Assembly (NCBI RefSeq): GCF_021699195.1
Contig: NZ_SSXE01000002.1
Span: 62,001 to 126,000 of the forward strand
Direction of reading: 5' to 3'
Length of the DNA stretch: 64,000 bases
Origin: Nonomuraea sp. MG754425
Lineage (GTDB): Bacteria > Actinomycetota > Actinomycetes > Streptosporangiales > Streptosporangiaceae
The notes below the pieces were generated by a model. The model worked only from the letters and a program-made list of their open reading frames with translations, ran no database searches and was not told where the DNA came from. This document shows, piece after piece, positions 51,536 to 60,301 of this stretch. A program made the translations under genes and the position numbers. The stretch's first letter is position 1, and each line of letters starts with the position of its first letter.

Positions 51536-52287
51536 ACGCGCGGCACGGCCCGCGAGCGCAACGCGCGCAGCAGCGGGCCGTCCCCGACGACGGCCAGGTG
51601 CGCCCGGCCGTTGCGCGCGACGACCCGCTCCCAGGCCGACAGCAGCACGTCCTGACCCTTCTGCCGGGTCACCCTGCCGACGCAGACCGCCAGCGGCACG
51701 TCCGCGGCCAGGCCGTGACGGGCGCGGGCCGCCGCCCGCTCGTGCGCCCCCGCGGGCGTGAACCGGCGCAGGTCCACGCCGTTGCGCACCACCAGCAGGT
51801 CGCCCGCCACGCCGTGCCGCCTGGCCAGCGCCGCCTCGCCCGCGCCGACGCAGATCACCCGGTCGGCCCAGCGCACGGCCAGGCGTTCCCAGCTCAGCGC
51901 GGCGGTGGCGGCGGGGCCGCGGGCGGCCAGCCAGGACCAGCCGTGCGGCTGGAAAAGCGTGGGCACCCGCCCTCTGATCGCGATCCGGCCCGCCAGCCCG
52001 GCCTTGGCGGAGTGCAGGTGCACCACGTCGGGCCCGAACTCCTGGACGATCCGCCGCAGCCGGGCCGCGTGCACCAGGTCGGAGGGTCCGGGCGCGCGCC
52101 CTGCCTCCCACTCCAGCCAGGGCACGCCCAGCCGGTCCAGCGTGCCGGACAGCGGGCCGGTCCGCGGGCAGGCCACCGCCACCCGCCAGCCGCGTCGCGC
52201 CTGGTCGGCGACGGCCCCGGCCACGTACGCCCCCACACCGCCGTCCACCGGCTGCGTGACGTGCAGGACGCTCGGCGTCAGCGCCAT
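51058..52287 (-). CDS. Glycosyltransferase family 4
   Basis: A 409-residue GT-B enzyme. LHVTQPVDGGVGAYVAG opens the acceptor domain; CVGRVTRQKGQDVLLSAW and PSRWEGLPLTALEALATG form the donor domain with the GT4 E-x7-E pair. The end of the fold lies near LAAHTLGLVGTS; the last 40 residues run into the opposite GH26-like gene. It is the last member of the polysaccharide operon; its ATG overlaps the preceding stop by 10 nt. It adds a sugar to the repeat unit; donor and linkage cannot be told. Confidence 0.9.
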   Translation of the reverse strand: MALTPSVLHVTQPVDGGVGAYVAGAVADQARRGWRVAVACPRTGPLSGTLDRLGVPWLEWEAGRAPGPSDLVHAARLRRIVQEFGPDVVHLHSAKAGLAGRIAIRGRVPTLFQPHGWSWLAARGPAATAALSWERLAVRWADRVICVGAGEAALARRHGVAGDLLVVRNGVDLRRFTPAGAHERAAARARHGLAADVPLAVCVGRVTRQKGQDVLLSAWERVVARNGRAHLAVVGDGPLLRALRSRAVPRVHFAGGVDDVRSWYVAADVVVLPSRWEGLPLTALEALATGRSLVGCAVPGITELVTEGVGAVVAPGDGAALAEELLLRFEQPALAAAEGLAAASLAGALDVGDSLDSLAAHTLGLVGTSSGVDGAGVADGAGTSGVLSRSRKISDDRGFDGHCQTPCGQ

Positions 52288-53396
52288 GCCGAGATCCTCT
52301 CCGCCAGCCGCGGGTAGCGCCGCTTCAGCAGCTCCCGGCCCGCGGTGCGCGCGCCGGTGGTCGCCGCGTAGGGCAGGGCCCGGACGTCGCGGCCGAGGAT
52401 CACCCGCTGGTTGGCCACGGCCCGGCAGCCGTACTTGCCCTTGTGGGGCTCGTCGCCGCGCAGCAGGCTGAACACCGGCTTGCCCAGCCGGTGGGTCATC
52501 GCCAGGTTCTGCCGCAGCAGCAGCGTGAGCACGTCGGCCTCGGCGCGCAGGTCCGGGTGCACCCCGTACAGGTATCCGCCCACGAAGTCCTTTCCGATCA
52601 GCGAGAAGTCGCAGGCCAGCAACCGGCCCCGGACCCGGAACTCCGAGACGACCGCGTGCCCGTCCGCCGTCAGCGACCGCGCGGCCGTGACCAGGTGCTC
52701 CCTGAAGCGCGGCTGCGTGTGCTGGACGTTGATGCCCCGGCCCGCCCACTGCATGGCGTGCAGCCGCAGCAGCTCGGTCATCGCCCCGGCGACTCCGTCC
52801 GCCTTGACGTCGGCCACCGACAGCTCCAGCGCGTCGAGCTTGCGCAGCACCGAGCGCAGCCGGCGCGCCCGGCGGCTCTCGAGCGCGCCCAGCGCGTGCT
52901 CGATGGGCTCTCCGGGCAGTTGGAGGCAGGTGGAGGCGGGCAGGGTCCAGGCCCGTTCGCCCCAGACCCCGGCCAGCCGGCAGGCCACCGCGCCGGGACG
53001 CACCTCGGGCAGGTCGATCACGTCCCAGCCCCGCTGGCCGAGCAGGCCGTCGCGCAGGTCGCGCAGGCCCGCGTCGCCCTCGGCGTCGTCCACCACGATG
53101 TCGGTGAAGTCGGACTGCTCGCCGCCGACCGGGGTCAGCACCCGCCGGTCCAGCCGGAACGGCGCCGCCGCGACCAGCCGCCCGGCCCGGTAGGCCAGGA
53201 AGACGCGCAGCCGCCCCGGGCTGCCGTAGGAGCGCCACCAGGAGCAGAGCCAGCCGTGCGCCTGGAACGGCGTGGCCGGCGAGCTGCGGGCGTACAGGTC
53301 CGCCCACTCCCGCGACAACCCGGCCAGTTCCCCGTCCTCGCTGACGACGCGCACGGTCAGCCGCGCGCGTGACGTGGACGGGGTGACGGCATTCAC
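52278..53396 (-). CDS. GNAT-fold transferase (CelD/BcsL type)
   Basis: A 372-residue cytoplasmic protein with the double-GNAT layout of the CelD/acetyltransf_6 family. TPFQAHGWLCSWWRSYG and RVFLAYRAGRLVAAAPF form the first half. EFRVRGRLLACDFSLIGKDF and KPVFSLLRGDEPHKGKYG form the second. Such proteins occur in exopolysaccharide and cellulose loci, where they add acyl or aminoacyl groups. Start and stop overlap neighbours, so it is made with the glycosyltransferases. Donor is not known. Confidence 0.85.
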   Translation of the reverse strand: MNAVTPSTSRARLTVRVVSEDGELAGLSREWADLYARSSPATPFQAHGWLCSWWRSYGSPGRLRVFLAYRAGRLVAAAPFRLDRRVLTPVGGEQSDFTDIVVDDAEGDAGLRDLRDGLLGQRGWDVIDLPEVRPGAVACRLAGVWGERAWTLPASTCLQLPGEPIEHALGALESRRARRLRSVLRKLDALELSVADVKADGVAGAMTELLRLHAMQWAGRGINVQHTQPRFREHLVTAARSLTADGHAVVSEFRVRGRLLACDFSLIGKDFVGGYLYGVHPDLRAEADVLTLLLRQNLAMTHRLGKPVFSLLRGDEPHKGKYGCRAVANQRVILGRDVRALPYAATTGARTAGRELLKRRYPRLAERISAWR

Positions 53397-54013
53397 GCGT
53401 TCGCTCCGCTCAGCGCGGGCTCCGGCGCGCGGCGGTCGTCATGGCGATCCTCAAGACGGTCGTCGTCGCGGTCGTCGCGGTCGTCGCGGCGGGCCGGCCA
53501 CCAGGCCAGCCGCAGCAGGCAGGCCAGCGTGACCGCCCCGCACGCGCCGACGGCCACGCTGATCAGCAGCACCGGGGACGAGGGCCGCAGCGGCGGCACC
53601 GCGGTCGCGAAGGACGCCAGCCGCACCCGGGTGTCGGCCGCGTGCGTGGCGGCGTAGGCGATCAGCGCCCCGGCCGCCCGGTTGGCACGCGCGGCGGCCT
53701 CCCATCCCGTGGCCGCCGCCGAGGTGAGCCGCACCAGCGGAGCGTCCGGGGAGGCGGCCACGCTCAGCGCGGCCTGCTCGGCCTCGGCCCCGGTGAGGAA
53801 GCCGGGATGGGCGGAGATCCGGGCGTAGGCGGTGGCGAAGTTGGCCGCCCGCTCCGGGTCGCCGTCCGCCACCACCACGACGTACGCGTCGGCGGTGTAG
53901 ACGGCCTCCCCGGCCAGGGCGTACCCGGCTCCGGCCAGCGCGCCGGCCGCCAGGGACAGCGGCAGCCACCATCGCATGAGCCGGTCCGCGATCCGGGCAC
54001 GAGTCCGTGTCAT
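53393..54013 (-). CDS. Wzz-like chain-length/polysaccharide export protein with charged tail
   Basis: A 206-residue protein with two membrane helices (WWLPLSLAAGALAGAGYALA near 15-35 and VLLISVAVGACGAVTLACLL near 145-165) flanking an extracytoplasmic helical domain. This is the Wzz/YwqC-type topology that sets chain length in Wzy-dependent synthesis. No cytoplasmic kinase (Wzc-like) domain is fused. The C-terminal 40 residues are a repetitive charged tail (RRDDRDDRDDDRLEDRHDDR) encoded by 9-bp repeats. Coupled to both neighbours by ATGA. Confidence 0.75.
   Translation of the reverse strand: MTRTRARIADRLMRWWLPLSLAAGALAGAGYALAGEAVYTADAYVVVVADGDPERAANFATAYARISAHPGFLTGAEAEQAALSVAASPDAPLVRLTSAAATGWEAAARANRAAGALIAYAATHAADTRVRLASFATAVPPLRPSSPVLLISVAVGACGAVTLACLLRLAWWPARRDDRDDRDDDRLEDRHDDRRAPEPALSGANA
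53462..53488 (-). repeat. Three perfect 9-bp tandem repeats
   Basis: GTCGTCGCG (plus strand) three times, encoding RDD triplets in the tail of the Wzz-like protein. The unit keeps frame, so copy number changes would change tail length but not function elsewhere. Confidence 0.85.
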
Positions 54014-55110
54014 CGTTGCTTCTCCATCGGTACGGCGCCGAGCAGGCGCAGGTAGAGCGACTCAAGCTGTTCTGCCTGGCGGCGGATGTCGTAGAGCCCG
54101 ACGGCGTCCGGCGGGCGGAGCCGTCCGGGCGGGCGGGCGGCCAGGTCGGCCAGTTCGGCGGCGAGCCGGTGCGCGGCGACCCGTCGTGCGCCCGGGGCCG
54201 CGTCCGGCGGCAGGTCGTCGATGGCGGGGCAGGTGTCGTAGCGGACCGGGAGCCCCGAGGCGAGCGCCTCGACGACCGCCACGCCGAACGTCTCCTCCGC
54301 CGAGGGAGCCGCCAGCACGTCCATCGCCGAGAGCATCGCGCGCACGTCGAGCGACTCCCCGGCGAACAGCACCCGGTGCCCGGCCCCCGCCTCGCGGGCC
54401 AGCTCGCGCAGCCGCGCCTCGCACGATCCCGTGCCGACCAGGAGCAGCACCGCGTGGTCGAGCGGCGGCAGCGCCTCGATCAGCAGGTCGAAGCGCTTGC
54501 CCGGCTCCAGCCGGCCGACTCCGCCGATCACGAACGCGTCCTCCCGCAGCCCCAGCCGCTCCCGGGTACGGCGTCGCAGATCGGGGTCGAAGCCGAACGC
54601 CGTGCCGTCCACGCCGTTGGAGATCACCCCGATGCGGGAGCGGGGCACGCCCCACCTCGCCAGCCGCTCGGCCACCGACGGCGAGACCGCCACGGTGTGG
54701 TCCCCGAGCAGCTCGCTGGCCAGGTACAACGCCCTGATGGGCGGGGTGAGGCGGCGGCCTTCGATGTGCCGGTGGCCGATCGAGTGCTCGGTCGCCACGA
54801 TGGCCGGCACGTTCGCCAGCCACGCGGCCAGCCGCCCGTACACGCAGGCGCGGTACAGGTGCGTGTGCACCACCTCGTAACGGCCCGCGCGCATGAGCCG
54901 GGCCAGCCGTCCGACGGCACGCAGGTCCCGGTTGCCGCGCATGCCGATGTGGTGGACCGGCACGCCGGCGCGCTCGATGGCGTCGGCGACCGCGCCGCGC
55001 CCGGTGAGCACGGCCACCTCGCAGCGGGCCCGCAGATGCGGGAGCAGGGAGTGGAGCTGCTGCTCCGCGCCGCCCGCCGCCAGGCCGGTGATGACGTGCA
55101 GGATCCTCAC
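54010..55110 (-). CDS. Glycosyltransferase family 4
   Basis: A 366-residue GT-B enzyme. ILHVITGLAAGGAEQQLHSL is the N-terminal signature; GVGRLEPGKRFDLLIEAL and APSAEETFGVAVVEALASG give the donor site with the two Glu. GTG 55110 overlaps the deacetylase stop (GTGA), preferred to 55140. It adds a sugar in the repeat unit. The two GT4 enzymes, plus the initiating transferase, imply a repeat of at least three sugars if each acts once (inference). Confidence 0.92.
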   Translation of the reverse strand: MRILHVITGLAAGGAEQQLHSLLPHLRARCEVAVLTGRGAVADAIERAGVPVHHIGMRGNRDLRAVGRLARLMRAGRYEVVHTHLYRACVYGRLAAWLANVPAIVATEHSIGHRHIEGRRLTPPIRALYLASELLGDHTVAVSPSVAERLARWGVPRSRIGVISNGVDGTAFGFDPDLRRRTRERLGLREDAFVIGGVGRLEPGKRFDLLIEALPPLDHAVLLLVGTGSCEARLRELAREAGAGHRVLFAGESLDVRAMLSAMDVLAAPSAEETFGVAVVEALASGLPVRYDTCPAIDDLPPDAAPGARRVAAHRLAAELADLAARPPGRLRPPDAVGLYDIRRQAEQLESLYLRLLGAVPMEKQR

Positions 55111-55808
55111 CCGCCCCACCGGACCCGGTGCCGGATCCACTTGGCCCGCAGCCGCAGCCCGCCGTCCCGGTCGCCGACGTAGGTGCGCGGGATCGCGTGC
55201 CTGCCGCTGAGCTCGGACTTCCAGATCGCGCAGCCGTAGGAGTAGCCCGCCTCGGCGACGGCGGCCACCTCGCGGGCGTCCGCATGCCCGTAGGGGTAGC
55301 AGAATCCGGACACGCGCCCGCCGAGCACGGTCTCCAGGGCGGCCTTGCTGGCGGCGACCTCGTGCTGGAGTTCGGCGTCGCTCAGGCCGACCAGCGAGCG
55401 GTGCCCGGACGAGTGCGAGCCGATCTCCATGCCCTGCCGGGCGGCCCAGCGTACGCCGTCCTCGTCCATGAGCCGCTTGGGCGGCGCGCCGGGGTCCCAG
55501 GCGTTGTGCTCACCGAGCAGGCCGGAGACCACGAAGACGGTGGCCGAGAAGCCGTACCCGAGCAGGGCGGGCACGACCTCGCCGAGGAAGTCTTCGTACC
55601 CGTCGTCGAAGGTCAGCCCGACCAGGCCGCGGTCCCGCCCCTCGGCCCGGGCGCGCAGCAACTCGCCCATCGAGACGCCGGTCAGGCCGCGACCGGCCAG
55701 CCAGCGCAACTGGGCGGCGAAGCGTCCGGGAGAGACGGTGACGCGGAAGGGGTCGCTGTCGTATTTCTCCACGGAGTGGTACATGAGCACGAACGGCATC
55801 GCGGTCAT
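55107..55808 (-). CDS. Polysaccharide deacetylase (CE4)
   Basis: A 233-residue NodB-homology enzyme without signal peptide. LTFDDGYED carries the catalytic base and metal Asp, SHSSGHRSL the metal His pair, and FCYPYGHAD the third motif. CE4 enzymes remove N- or O-acetyl groups from aminosugar polymers or lipid-linked units. A cytoplasmic location suggests action on the lipid-linked repeat before export. ATG 55808 overlaps the flippase stop by 4 nt. Confidence 0.9.
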   Translation of the reverse strand: MTAMPFVLMYHSVEKYDSDPFRVTVSPGRFAAQLRWLAGRGLTGVSMGELLRARAEGRDRGLVGLTFDDGYEDFLGEVVPALLGYGFSATVFVVSGLLGEHNAWDPGAPPKRLMDEDGVRWAARQGMEIGSHSSGHRSLVGLSDAELQHEVAASKAALETVLGGRVSGFCYPYGHADAREVAAVAEAGYSYGCAIWKSELSGRHAIPRTYVGDRDGGLRLRAKWIRHRVRWGG

Positions 55809-57319
55809 ACGCGACCTCGCATCCTGATCAGACGAGTGATCGTGGTGGTTTCGGTGAGCGCGGCCAAGGCCCGCGTGCGGGCCGCGACGACGCAGAACGC
55901 GGCGGCGATCACGCAACCGGTCAGGGCCAGGGCGATCGGCTCCGTCAGCGGCGCCAGCAGCGCCCGCGCCCCCCACCCGGCCGCGGTGGCGATCGTGGCG
56001 GCCAGGACGAGCCCGCCGATCGGGGCGAGCGCCGCGCGCAGCGGCAGCCGGATGACCCGCGTCCGCAGCCCCGCGAGCAGCAGCGCGGCGGTCAGGGTGA
56101 TCCCGGCCGCGTTGGCCGCGGCGATCCCCGTGACCCCCCAGGACGGGCGGGCGAGCAGGATCGTCACGACCAGCCCGAGCGCCATCGCGACCACCGGGTA
56201 CCAGGACGGGCGGGGGCCGCAGAAGAAGGCCCGGCACACGATCCCGACCAGGCTCTGCCCGAGCAGCCCCAGCGAGTACACCTGCATGATCCGCGCGGTG
56301 GCGGCGGTGTCGGACGCGGTGAACTGGCCGTGCTCCAGCAGGACGGCCACCACGTCCGGGGCGCAGACGAGCAGCATCGCGGTGGCGAGCAGCACGATCG
56401 CCGAACCGGCGGTGAGGTCGCCGGCCATGCTGCGCCGCGCCCGGTCGGTGTCCCCGGCGGCGACGGCGCGGGCGAGGTGCGGGAAGGTGACCGTCGCCAC
56501 GATCAGTGACAGGGTCATCGGCACCTGGGCGATCTTCTGCGCGTAGTTCAGGTGCGAGATCGAGCCCTCGGCCAGCGAGGAGCCGACGGACCGCTCGACG
56601 AAGACCTGGCACTGGCGGGCGAGCGTGAACCCCGCGACCGGCAGGAACACGGCGACGGGCAGCGGCACGGCGGGCCGCTGCCATCGAGGGGCCCCGAAGC
56701 GCCGCAGGAAGGCCGGAGCCTGGACGAGCACCATGCCGATCCCGCCCGCGGCCACCCCGACGGCCGCCGCGTACGTGCCCTGGTCGCGCAGCGCCCACAC
56801 GCACGCGACGATCCCCAGGTTGTAGACGACGTAGATGGCGGCGGGCGGCGCGAACACCTGGTCGGTGCGCAGTGCCGCGCTCAGGTATCCGGCCAGGCCG
56901 AAGGTCAGGATGGTCAGGGAGGCCACGCGCATGCAGTCGACGGCCAGCCCGGTCTGCGAGATGCCCGGCGCGAGCACGCCCACCAGCCACGGCGCGCCCG
57001 CCGCGGTCAGGGCGCTGACCGCCGCGAGCGCCAGGCACAACCGCGGCAGCGACGACGCCACCAGGCCACGCAGGTCGCCGCCCGTCTCCAGCGCGCGGCT
57101 GAACAGCGGGACCAGCACGAAGGCCATCGCCCCTTCGATGAGCAGGGGGGCGGCGGTCTCCGGGATCGTCCAGGCCACGAGGAAGGCGTCCGTGCCGGCG
57201 TCGGCCCCGAACAGCGTGCCCAGCAGGAGGTCACGGACGAAGCCGAGCACCGACCCGAGCCCGATGAGCAGGACGGTGACGCTGACGGCCCGTAGCGCGG
57301 GCGAGACGGCCGTGGTCAT
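55805..57319 (-). CDS. MurJ/Wzx-like lipid-linked oligosaccharide flippase
   Basis: A 504-residue membrane protein with about 14 helices and the MviN/MurJ-type opening GLGSVLGFVRDLLLGTLFGA (conserved Arg/Asp). In this operon it is expected to flip the undecaprenyl-linked repeat unit. As a MurJ homologue it could also serve peptidoglycan, but the genes around it favour polysaccharide. Both ends overlap neighbours by 4 nt. Confidence 0.88.
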   Translation of the reverse strand: MTTAVSPALRAVSVTVLLIGLGSVLGFVRDLLLGTLFGADAGTDAFLVAWTIPETAAPLLIEGAMAFVLVPLFSRALETGGDLRGLVASSLPRLCLALAAVSALTAAGAPWLVGVLAPGISQTGLAVDCMRVASLTILTFGLAGYLSAALRTDQVFAPPAAIYVVYNLGIVACVWALRDQGTYAAAVGVAAGGIGMVLVQAPAFLRRFGAPRWQRPAVPLPVAVFLPVAGFTLARQCQVFVERSVGSSLAEGSISHLNYAQKIAQVPMTLSLIVATVTFPHLARAVAAGDTDRARRSMAGDLTAGSAIVLLATAMLLVCAPDVVAVLLEHGQFTASDTAATARIMQVYSLGLLGQSLVGIVCRAFFCGPRPSWYPVVAMALGLVVTILLARPSWGVTGIAAANAAGITLTAALLLAGLRTRVIRLPLRAALAPIGGLVLAATIATAAGWGARALLAPLTEPIALALTGCVIAAAFCVVAARTRALAALTETTTITRLIRMRGRV

Positions 57320-58602
57320 CGCACTGCTCCCCGTGCGAGCCCGGGTCTCAGCGCGTCCCCCGTGGCCAGGACGCCGGGCCGGGCGACGAGCGACAGGACG
57401 AGCCCCAGCACGACCGCCATGACCAACGTCGTCGGCCCGCCGATGTCACCCTGGACGAAGGTGATGAGCTGCCAGGCCAGCAGCCCGGCCGCCACCGGCG
57501 CGATCCCCCGGGCGGCCCACCAGGCCATGGACCCCAGGAACAGGCCGAACGAGCACAGCCCGAGCAGGCCGAGCTCGCTCAGCACCAGCAGGTACAGGTT
57601 GTGCGGGGACAGCAGGGGCCGGCGCTGGAAGCCGTTCACGGGGTCGTCGGTGTCGCTGCCGGCCGACAGCTCGATCGGCGCGTACGTGTCGCGCAACTGG
57701 GCGAATCTGCGCGGGCCGGCCCCGGTGACCGGGTGGTCCAGCCACATGTCCACGGCGGCGGCCCACAGCCGGTACCGGTCGCGTACGGACTGGTCGGGCT
57801 GCGAGACGGTGGTGGTCAGCGAGGTCAGCCGCTGGCCGAGCACGTCGGGGCCGATGCCGGGCCCGACGGCCAGCACGATCGCCGCCACGACGCCCAGCAG
57901 GACCACCCGCGCGGCGAGCACCCGGCTGTGCAGGAAGAGCACGACCACGGCCGCGCCCGCCAGGGCCAGCCACGCGCCGCGGCTGAGCGACAGGGCGAGC
58001 GGGACGCAGAGCAGCGCGGCTCCGGCCAGCACCCCGGCCCGGCGGCGGCCCCGCAGCATCAGCCCGGCGGCCAGCAGGATGATCACCCCGTAGCTGACCA
58101 GTGTCGCCATGCCCATGACGTCGGGCGCGCCAAAGGTGCCGACAGCCCGCACCCGCTCGCCCGCGTAGGACGCGCCGGTCCCGGTCAGCGCCTGCACGCA
58201 GCCGACGGCCCCCTGCACCCCGGCCGCCCCGACGAGGGCCCCGCCCACGATCAGCACGTCGGCCCGGTCGCGAACCGTCACCAGGACGGCCAGCGGGACG
58301 AGGACGAACACCTGGAGGTACCTGAGGTGACCCGGCAGGCTCGCCGCCATGTCGGGAGAGGCCAGGGTCGCGACGGTGACCGCGCCCGCCACCGGGGCCA
58401 GCGCCAGCGCGCGCACCGGCAGCCTGGCCGCGCCGGGGGCGGTGACCAGCATGGCGAAGGCGACGGCGACCAGCAGCACCGACGCCACGTCGGCCGCCGT
58501 CACGTTCACGCCGGCGGACGGGTCGGCCGGACCTCCGGGAAGGCAGGCGAGCAGCACTGTGGCGGCGGCCCCGAGACTCGGCCGCGCTCGGAAGTCTCTC
58601 AT
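57316..58602 (-). CDS. O-antigen ligase/Wzy-like polymerase
   Basis: A 428-residue membrane protein with about ten helices and the O-antigen ligase-family loop: VTGAGPRRFAQL before, and LLSPHNLYLLVLSELGLLGL after, the large periplasmic stretch (about 265-350). The conserved His in SPHN and the Arg residues are as in WaaL/Wzy proteins. It should polymerise flipped units or attach the glycan. ATG 58602 lies 2 nt after the preceding stop. Confidence 0.9.
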   Translation of the reverse strand: MRDFRARPSLGAAATVLLACLPGGPADPSAGVNVTAADVASVLLVAVAFAMLVTAPGAARLPVRALALAPVAGAVTVATLASPDMAASLPGHLRYLQVFVLVPLAVLVTVRDRADVLIVGGALVGAAGVQGAVGCVQALTGTGASYAGERVRAVGTFGAPDVMGMATLVSYGVIILLAAGLMLRGRRRAGVLAGAALLCVPLALSLSRGAWLALAGAAVVVLFLHSRVLAARVVLLGVVAAIVLAVGPGIGPDVLGQRLTSLTTTVSQPDQSVRDRYRLWAAAVDMWLDHPVTGAGPRRFAQLRDTYAPIELSAGSDTDDPVNGFQRRPLLSPHNLYLLVLSELGLLGLCSFGLFLGSMAWWAARGIAPVAAGLLAWQLITFVQGDIGGPTTLVMAVVLGLVLSLVARPGVLATGDALRPGLARGAVR

Positions 58603-58604
58603 CT

Positions 58605-59957
58605 CTAGCTGCCACCCGGCCGGATCAGGGAACCCAAGGTGAGCAGCAGGATCTTGAGATCGAGGCGGAGGGTCCACCGGTCGACGTAGTGGTTGTCGAA
58701 CCGGGCGCGGTCCTCGATCGAGGTGTCCCCGCGCAACCCGTGGATCTGCGCCCAGCCGGTGATCCCCACCGGCATCCGGTGCCGCCCGTCGTAGCCGGGG
58801 ATGGCGCGGGAGAACTCCTCGACGAAGTGCGGGCGTTCCGGCCGGGGACCGACGATGGTCATGTCGCCCTTGAGAACGTTCCAAAGCTGGGGCAGCTCGT
58901 CCAGGGAGGTCCTGCGCAGCAGCCTGCCCACGGGGCCGACGCGGCTGTCGTGGGCGATGCTCCACAAGGTCGCCGACTCGTGGGCGTCGGCCGGGTTCAG
59001 CGTCCGGAGCTTGACGACCTCGATCGGCTCGCCGAGGTAGCCCACGCGCCGCTGCCGGAACAGCGGCCCCGGGCCGACCTCGCGGCGGATCAGCAGCGCG
59101 CAGATCGCGAGGACCGGCGCGCTCAGGATGAGGCCGGTCACGGCGATGCTGACGTCCAGCGCCCGCTTGAGCAGCCAGGAGACGCTGTGGCGGGCCTCGC
59201 GGCGCATGCGCAGGAGCGGGAAGCTGCGCACGTCCTCGCGCAACGTGACGAAGTCGACGAGCAACTCGCCCAGCTCGGGCGCGAGGAACACCTCGCATCC
59301 CAGCGCCCTGGCCTGCCTGGCGGCCGGCCGGTGCTCCGGCGCGGCGATGATCACCGCGCGGACGCCGAGCGCCTGGACGACCTGGACGACGTCCGCGGGC
59401 CGGCCGAGTACGGGCGGGGACGCGCCCTCGCCGGGTGTCTCGTCCAGGAAGCCCAGAGGCAGCAGGCCGTACTCGGGATGGGCGAGCAGGCACCTGGCCA
59501 GCTCGCGACCGTGCGCGCCGGCGCCGACGACCAGCGCGGGCGCGACCCTCCCGCGCCGGTGCGCCCTGCGGACCAGGAAGCACAGGACGCTCCTGCCGCA
59601 CAGGGTGAGAAAGGTGAAGAGCAGCGCGCTCAGCGCGACGACGGTGAACGACGCCGTCCCCCAGAACGCGGCCAGCACGGCGACCAGGCCGGCGCCGGCG
59701 ATCCAGAGACCGCGGTCCAGGCCCGAGGGCAGCACTCGTAGCGCGTAGACACGGCCGATGCCGTTGACCACGACGACGAGAATTCCCGCGAGCCCGGCGC
59801 GCAGCGCCACCTGGCCGGCGCTGGCCGCCGTGAACGCCATGCAGGCCAGGTCGACACAGACCAGACCGGCGGGCTGGGCCGCCCGCCACAACCTCGACCT
59901 CTGGTGTCCCGCCCGCCGCCCGACCTGGCGATCGCCCCCAACGTCAACAGCCACCAC
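58605..59957 (-). CDS. Polyprenyl-phosphate glycosylphosphotransferase (WbaP/WcaJ type)
   Basis: A 450-residue initiating enzyme. Four N-terminal helices (about 30-130) precede a CoA-binding-3/Rossmann domain (ALVVGAGAHGRELARCLL), and the C-terminal 200 residues are the catalytic bacterial sugar transferase: KRALDVSIAVTGLIL, FRQRRVGYLGE, LRRTSLDELPQLWNVL and GDMTIVGPRPE. It moves a sugar-1-phosphate to undecaprenyl phosphate and so starts the repeat unit. GTG 59957 or 59954 follows GGAGAA. It is the first gene of the operon. Confidence 0.92.
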   Translation of the reverse strand: MVAVDVGGDRQVGRRAGHQRSRLWRAAQPAGLVCVDLACMAFTAASAGQVALRAGLAGILVVVVNGIGRVYALRVLPSGLDRGLWIAGAGLVAVLAAFWGTASFTVVALSALLFTFLTLCGRSVLCFLVRRAHRRGRVAPALVVGAGAHGRELARCLLAHPEYGLLPLGFLDETPGEGASPPVLGRPADVVQVVQALGVRAVIIAAPEHRPAARQARALGCEVFLAPELGELLVDFVTLREDVRSFPLLRMRREARHSVSWLLKRALDVSIAVTGLILSAPVLAICALLIRREVGPGPLFRQRRVGYLGEPIEVVKLRTLNPADAHESATLWSIAHDSRVGPVGRLLRRTSLDELPQLWNVLKGDMTIVGPRPERPHFVEEFSRAIPGYDGRHRMPVGITGWAQIHGLRGDTSIEDRARFDNHYVDRWTLRLDLKILLLTLGSLIRPGGS

Positions 59958-60301
59958 TTCTCCGAAGATAGTCAGTCTGACTGGATCGACGCCGGATTGA
60001 CCGACCCAATCAACTTAAAAAACCGATAGTCATCCTTCCGGCTGTTTGTTTTTGTATAGGCATTGAGCAGCGCGTTTCCTATGCAATACATGGACTGGCG
60101 GACCAGCGAGCCCTGATCGTAGCGATGCGACCTGGGGAAATCGAGAATGTGAAGGCGTGGGGACGCGTATGGTCACGCAAGATTTAGTTGGCCTGCGGTT
60201 GGCAATGAGAATGCCTTTTCGCAGGTTTGGCGGCGGATTCGTACGGCGAACGCGGACGCCCTCGTAGAAATGGTGAGAAGCGGCGGCTCGCCGTCGAGGC
60301 T
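59958..60301. other. AT-rich, gene-free leader of the polysaccharide operon
   Basis: These 344 bases are much richer in A/T than the rest, with TTAAAAAACC near 60015 and TTTGTTTTTGTATAGG near 60050. Minus-strand TATACA (about 60053) could be a -10 element, though no well-spaced -35 is visible. No gene is seen. Such AT-rich upstream regions often bind Lsr2-type silencers (inference). Confidence 0.4.
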
